Positions 59,046 to 64,000 of a DNA stretch of 64,000 nt are shown one piece after another. The position numbers and the translations under genes are program-made. The notes under the pieces were generated by a model, which saw only the letters and a program-made list of their open reading frames with translations, ran no database searches and was not told the origin of the DNA. Origin of the DNA: Monomorium pharaonis (Eukaryota > Arthropoda > Insecta > Hymenoptera > Formicidae); assembly GCF_013373865.1 (NCBI RefSeq), contig NC_050470.1:9346373-9410372 (forward strand), written 5' to 3'. Position 1 is the stretch's first letter. Each line of letters starts with the position of its first letter.

Positions 59046-60067
59046 ATCTTCCTTTCTTTCAGCGTTTCGCAAACCCAGCCGTGCGATTTTCGAAAGCGCC
59101 ACAAAGTTCCCACCCCCGATCTCGAGAGCTACAATCCGACTGGCTTGACAAACGGAAAGTATAGTCTTACCGATCCGGTAAAAAAATTTTCATACGAGAC
59201 ATGTATAAAAATGTATAGACATACGTAATTATATATGAAATATACATGTTCATATGAGCTTTTTTCCTTTGTAAAAAGAAATTGCCTATAATCATATATG
59301 TACTTTTAATCATAAATATATATGATTACATATAAGCAATTTTTTATATTTAAATTTAACTGTTTAAAACAATTTGTAAAAGAAACAGTTTAAAAATTAG
59401 TCTTATAATTATTTTTTATCTATTCAATATCACTTATTATTTTTTTTATATCAAACAGAAATTTTACAAAAAAGATAAAACCACACATAAAATAAACACA
59501 TTATGGAAAATAATTATGTAAAATGCTTAAGCAAATTGTTAAAATATCAAAATTTTTTATGACACTGTTTATTATATTTGAATGTCCTGCATAATTATTT
59601 CGTTAATCCAACGAAATTATTTTCTGATCTAGCTAAATTTTTAAATAAATTTCAGCGCAAAACTGTTCCTTGCATGTAAAAATAAAAGAATAAAAGCTCG
59701 TGAGCTTATATTAAACGGAAGATATTCGCAATAGTCTTTCAATAGGATGAACAGAATGATTTTCGAGGGGACTCGATTTCCTCTCAGTTTTTTCACCGTA
59801 TCTCGTTCGGAGAAAACGCAAATTGCAATGCATCACAAAACAAAATTTTACATCCGCTTTGTTAATTGTAAGGATGCGTTACTCTGATCCGAGGATCGTG
59901 AAATATAAATCTTCGCGCGCACGTGGACAGACGCATCAAACTTCTCGCGTGCAAGTCACTATCGCGATTACTCGAAGATGATTGCTGAAGACTATTCAAG
60001 GCCGCGTTGTCATCGATAAACGTAGTCCTACAGTGCAACCTTAAAATGTGCCCCGTAGTCTCGACTA

Positions 60068-60480
60068 CTCAGAAAAAAAGAATATTATTGTTATTTTGAC
60101 AATATCTTTATTAGTTTTAAAATAAATATCTTGAAATAAGATTATATTGCGTTAAAGAAAACGAAATTACTTTAATGAAGATTTATTTTAAGATTTTATA
60201 TAGTTTAATCAAGAAACTAATATTCTTGTTACTTAACAATAATTTTCCTGAATGGAAAGGAAAAAATGTTAGAAAGAAAATATTGTATGATCAAATCAAA
60301 GATTATAATTTTCTTAGAATAAAATTATCAAAATAATTATATTATATTCTTGAAATAACAATTATAGTATTCAAATAAGACTATAATATTGTTGAAATTC
60401 AAGATTTTCAAATTCTTCTAAGAATATTATATATTGTTGCGTATATATGAAACAATAAACGCGTTCATATGAGTATATAA
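60068..60480 (+). mobile_element. family-H element, copy 2, right end diverged
   Basis: It begins CTCAGAAAAAAAGAATATTA and follows the other family-H copies through TTAATCAAGAAACTAATATT, TTTTCTTAGAATAAAATTAT and TTCTTCTAAGAATATTATAT. It then departs and lacks the GTAATTCTTTTCCGTG terminus. Confidence 0.7.
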
Positions 60481-60607
60481 GAATTAATTTGACACTTGCT
60501 TTTATATGTATGCAACTAAATTAAATTTTCTTTGACTGCGCATAAACCAATAGTTTAAAAAATAAGAGAATTGCGTCTTTTTCTCTTTTCCTCTCAATTC
60601 TTAATTA

Positions 60608-61048
60608 CATAGCAAAAAAGAATATTCTTGTTTTGACAATATCTCCAGTTTCAAAATGGAAATCTTGAAATGAGATTATATCACATTAAATCAAAAAGAT
60701 TTACTTGAATGAAGATTTATTTCAAAATTTTATATAGTTTAACCAAGAAACTAATATTCTTGTTATTTAAGAATAATTTTCTTGAATGGAAAAGAAAAAT
60801 ATTGGATAGAAAATACTACATGTTTAAATCAAAGATTATAATTTTCTTAGAATAAAATTATCAAAACAATTATATCATATTTTTAAAATAATACTTATAG
60901 TATTGAAATAAGACTATAACATCTTGCAATTCAAGATTTTCAAATTCTTCTAAGAATATTATATATTGTTGCTTATATATATATATGAAACAAGGGTCGC
61001 GTTAATTTAAATACATAAGTTTCAATTTGAGAGTAATTCTTTTCCGTG
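60608..61048 (+). mobile_element. family-H element, copy 3, 441 bp, intact
   Basis: It begins CATAGCAAAAAAGAATATTC and ends GAGTAATTCTTTTCCGTG, with TA on both sides. It is collinear with the inverted copy at 51013-51453 and has the same length. It lies only about 130 bp from copy 2 in the same orientation. Confidence 0.85.
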
Positions 61049-62589
61049 TACCTTTATTATTAATTATTGCTCAACTAAAGCAATATAAATAAAGCGAGCG
61101 TCATATTTAAAAATAGACCTTCCGTTTATATTTACTTCCTAAGGCTTGTTACGAGAAATCCTTCAGATTACACAATGAACTATAAGTAAACGCGTCTTGA
61201 AGATTCGATCGACAACGTAATCGAATCTTCAGTCGAGAACGAATAGCCGATCGTCCTCGTCAAGGTGTAAAACAGTCCGGCATCGTGAGGATCGATACTT
61301 CAACTAGAAGAAGATTTTTCGTTCACACAGAAAGCGCCGTCTCCTAACATCGATCCGATTCAAATTCAAGTACGTAGACCGCGAGCGGAGCCGGGCGTGT
61401 AAAACTCTCCTTCGGCTGAATGAACGGAGCGATTCACGCGCTTTTTTTAATCATATTCAGCGAATTCTTCCCCGTCCTTCTATTACGACCCCACGCGTCC
61501 GCGGGGGTAGGGAGAAAGAGAAAACTGTGTCAATCTCAATCGCCCAAGGCCAATTAACTCGCCGACGATTATAGGATGTGCCGAACGTCAATAATTACGC
61601 GTACTTTGCACGTGGAAATTACGCTAGCGTTGCTCTCGAACCTGCAAAGGCATCAGTCGAATTAAGAAACCGCGAGCGGATCGCTTAAACGGCAAACTCG
61701 AGCAACGTTTAACAGACGCTCCGAGTCATTACCCTTGCGATTAATCCCATTAATTCACCGCGTTCGCCCATCCTGTGATTAAATACGCAAACCGAAAGAA
61801 AAAAGAAGTCGGAGCGATCGATCAGTCGATTACACTAACGTCATTTGCAAAAAGTTGAACATTCCGCGTACAAATTGTTCCAATGTTGCCGATTCTTTTT
61901 TATCTCGTCGTCTAAGAAAGGAGCACCGGTGCAATTCACTCCCGCAAGTTTTCCTAATTGGTCCTTGACGCACGGGGTTATGAGCTCTCGGTAATTCAGA
62001 CGCGAGTCGTTAAAAGATCAGGGAAACGGAGTTTCACACAAATGAAAATATATCGGGGACCGTTATGCGTTATACTGCAGGAGTGAAATTTCACCGAGTT
62101 CACTGTGACAGCGTAATTAAAAGGGAAATAGATTCCCCTCGGCGATTTTTTTTTTTTCCCTCCTTTCGTCAGCTTGCACGCGAGCGTTTCCGTGTCTTGC
62201 CATCGTCATTAATTAGCATACACCACCATTAAGCGACATACATCACTCGGACGAGTCGCGCGTGCTCTTTCTACTTCTACCGTCTCCGATTCGCGACTCG
62301 TACTCAATTCGGAGAGCGTCTCGCGGATGATAATTAGGGGACTTCGTAGGCTCAGGAGAGAAAAGCACGCGCGATCGCGGACGATCGATGATTGACGACG
62401 GGTCGTTCTCCAGATTCCCCCCAACGCAACAGCCACCCCTGGCTCGCACCACCTCGCGCGGGAATGGCAAAGAGAATCGAATTCCCGCCAAATTATTCCA
62501 AACTTTAGCACTTCTCGCAAACTTATATATCAGGGAGGGAAAAACGTCCACCACGTCGAGAATGACGTCGATTTACCGATAGATCCACC

Positions 62590-63330
62590 AGCTCGGGGTT
62601 GTACGGAGGGGTTGCTCCTCGGGCGATCGGAGGAGGAAGCCGAGTGGCAGTCGACTCCTACCCCGTTTCGCGAAAGGGGGGTAGGAGTCAACTGCCACCC
62701 GATCCGCCGTTCCGTTCGCGCCTCGCGACGGGGGGGAGGGGGAGGGGGGGTTGTGACGGTCGCGACGTCGTCTTACCTGTCTCGCGGGGTCGCGGGGTCG
62801 CGGGGCTCGACACCATTTACGGCGGCAACCCCCACGGCGGCGGCGGCGGTGGCGGCGGAGGCATGCACACGATGTTCGCACGAGGGTAGTGTGGGAGCCC
62901 CCGGGCGGTAAGGATCGCCCCGCACTCTTTCTCTCTCTCTGTCTTTCTCTCTCGCCCGTCGCCCTCGGCCTCGAATCTCGGCTCCGCGCGTCCTCGCGCT
63001 AACACGAACGCGTCCTCACTGGCGCGGGTTCGCCCGTCACGACTTATAGCGCCCGCCGGCCGCGGGATACGCGCCGAAGGTGGTCACTCGGGGAGGCGCG
63101 GGCGCGTTGACCAACACGCGCGTTCTCCACCGCGTGCGGGAGAGCCGCCGCCGGGCGGAGGAACTCCGCGCGTCTCCCGATCGTGAAAGTGCAGTCGGGG
63201 CTTCCCGCCTCTCGGCGAGAACGTACGGGAGCGTTCCTCTCCTTCGCGAAATCCTTTCCTTCGCAAAATCTCGCCTTGTAAATTCGGTATCGAGTCAAAA
63301 ACTGCGACCGAAGCGAACGGTCGCACTTTT
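62590..63330. other. GC-rich island
   Basis: G- and C-rich DNA dense in CG dinucleotides, with G-runs at 62731-62751, a GGC/GGT repeat at 62836-62862 and CT-rich stretches. It could be a promoter-associated island, perhaps for stum or for a gene beyond the window. Open frames on both strands are glycine-, proline- or arginine-rich and look compositional. Confidence 0.4.
62644..62698. ncRNA. 55-nt near-perfect hairpin, possible small-RNA precursor
   Basis: The 21-base arm GTGGCAGTCGACTCCTACCCC (62644-62664) pairs with 62678-62698, with a single mismatch that would be a G-U wobble in one strand's RNA. The loop is 13 bases (GTTTCGCGAAAGG). The stem is stable and lies in a GC-rich island. The size is near a microRNA-type foldback, but no known microRNA was recognised. 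Confidence 0.25.
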
Positions 63331-63767
63331 TTTTTGTCGATTCACGGAAAGACTTTCTTTGCGCTTCGAATTTTCTTCGCCGATGAAGAGACCGAGGTTT
63401 CACAGGGGGAAACTATTGTTTTGCAATTTCGTAGTAACCTGCCTGGTGGCGTACACGGTGAATACATTTCACGATGCAGAAACCTTTGTGATTGCGAAAA
63501 AAATGGCATCTTACGAAACCATATGATCTCTCTACAATAATTTCTATAATTCGTGTGAAAAAACTTTCCACGCGTTAGATATTTTTTTTTCCGGGAGGCC
63601 GGAGACCGCAAAAAGTAAGACGACTCACGTCTAAGATGCTGATTGAAGCGATAACACAACGCAATTCCCCCATGTAAATCGAAACTTTAGACTTATCCTT
63701 CGGACTCTCGAGCCCCTTACATTTAATTGTTAGAACGCTCAAATAATTTTACGCTGAAAAGAAGAGA

Positions 63768-63791
63768 AAGAGAGAGAGAGAGAGAGAGAGA
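63768..63791. repeat. (GA)n microsatellite
   Basis: About 12 GA units. Confidence 0.85.
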
Positions 63792-64000
63792 AGGAGAAAG
63801 CTCGCACGAATTTCGCACGCAACACCTACGCCTCGTCCACCCACGTGTTCTTCACCCTCCCGCCCCCTCGCCCTCGGTGCCCAAGGGCTGCGCAGACCTT
63901 GCCAGGAGTGCGGCCGAGCAGCGCCGGCGGAATACGCAGTGTAGCACGTAAGCCGTCGCATTTATAATCGAACCTCTCGGTCGAGGCTATTCGTTCATTC

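Larger units (their letters stand above)
50795..64000. other. stum upstream region, 13.2 kb
   Basis: No complete gene was recognised. It holds one candidate leader exon (51765-51826), three family-H elements, several foldbacks, microsatellites, and a GC-rich island at 62.6-63.3 kb with a strong hairpin. A stum promoter is expected somewhere in this stretch. Open frames at 52.0-52.9, 62.2-62.9 and 63.0-63.5 kb gave no recognisable protein family. Confidence 0.5.

Noticed and set aside
62209..62554. Two overlapping - strand frames of about 103 codons
   Set aside because: One has partly protein-like sequence, but no domain and no fitting splice sites: the only GTATGT lies after its stop codon.
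1..64000. tRNA genes, rRNA, CRISPR arrays or an autonomous transposase
   Set aside because: I looked for paired A/B-box-like motifs, spaced identical repeats and transposase motifs and found nothing I could support. A tRNA or covariance-model scan would be decisive.

Overview
This window is nuclear DNA from an insect, most likely a hymenopteran and plausibly an ant. That placement is an inference. The genes have GT-AG introns of up to about 16 kb, the intergenic DNA is AT-rich with GC-rich islands, simple repeats are abundant, and there are many short non-autonomous inverted-repeat elements (MITEs). No bacterial, viral or organellar gene organisation is visible.

Two protein-coding genes can be read with confidence, and they converge. 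On the + strand, four exons (3375-3673, 5461-5684, 9439-9698, 11105-11244) encode the C-terminal half of an hnRNP L-family RNA-binding protein, the orthologue of Drosophila smooth (sm). They carry its third and fourth RNA-recognition motifs and the stop codon; the 5' part lies left of the window. On the - strand, seven exons between 50794 and 28757 encode a complete protein of about 1019 residues. Its C-terminus is the two-pass SPEC3/Stum membrane domain, so it is the orthologue of Drosophila stum, a mechanosensory transduction mediator. All six splice junctions keep the frame.

Layout. 1-3374: upstream sm intron. 3375-11244: sm exons, with a stack of nested MITEs in the first intron seen. 11245 to about 25 kb: DNA almost free of MITEs that probably holds a long sm 3' UTR and the convergent intergenic space. 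About 26.9-28.8 kb: probable stum 3' UTR. 28.8-32.1 kb: the compact C-terminal stum exons. 32.1-47.9 kb: the 15.7-kb second stum intron, rich in MITEs, with three GC-rich patches (33.2-34.2, 40.0-40.4 and 43.4-43.8 kb), one of which holds a good candidate exon. 47.9-50.8 kb: the large low-complexity N-terminal stum exons. 50.8-64 kb: stum upstream region with one candidate leader exon, more MITEs, and a GC-rich island at 62.6-63.3 kb containing a near-perfect 21-bp hairpin.

The window's main unusual content is its MITE fauna. About a dozen short families (A to M here) occur. Many begin with CAC, often CACxGA followed by an A-run, and many are flanked by TA, as expected for non-autonomous Tc1/mariner-type elements. 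Several are nested or chimeric, which gives a relative age order. No transposase was recognised.
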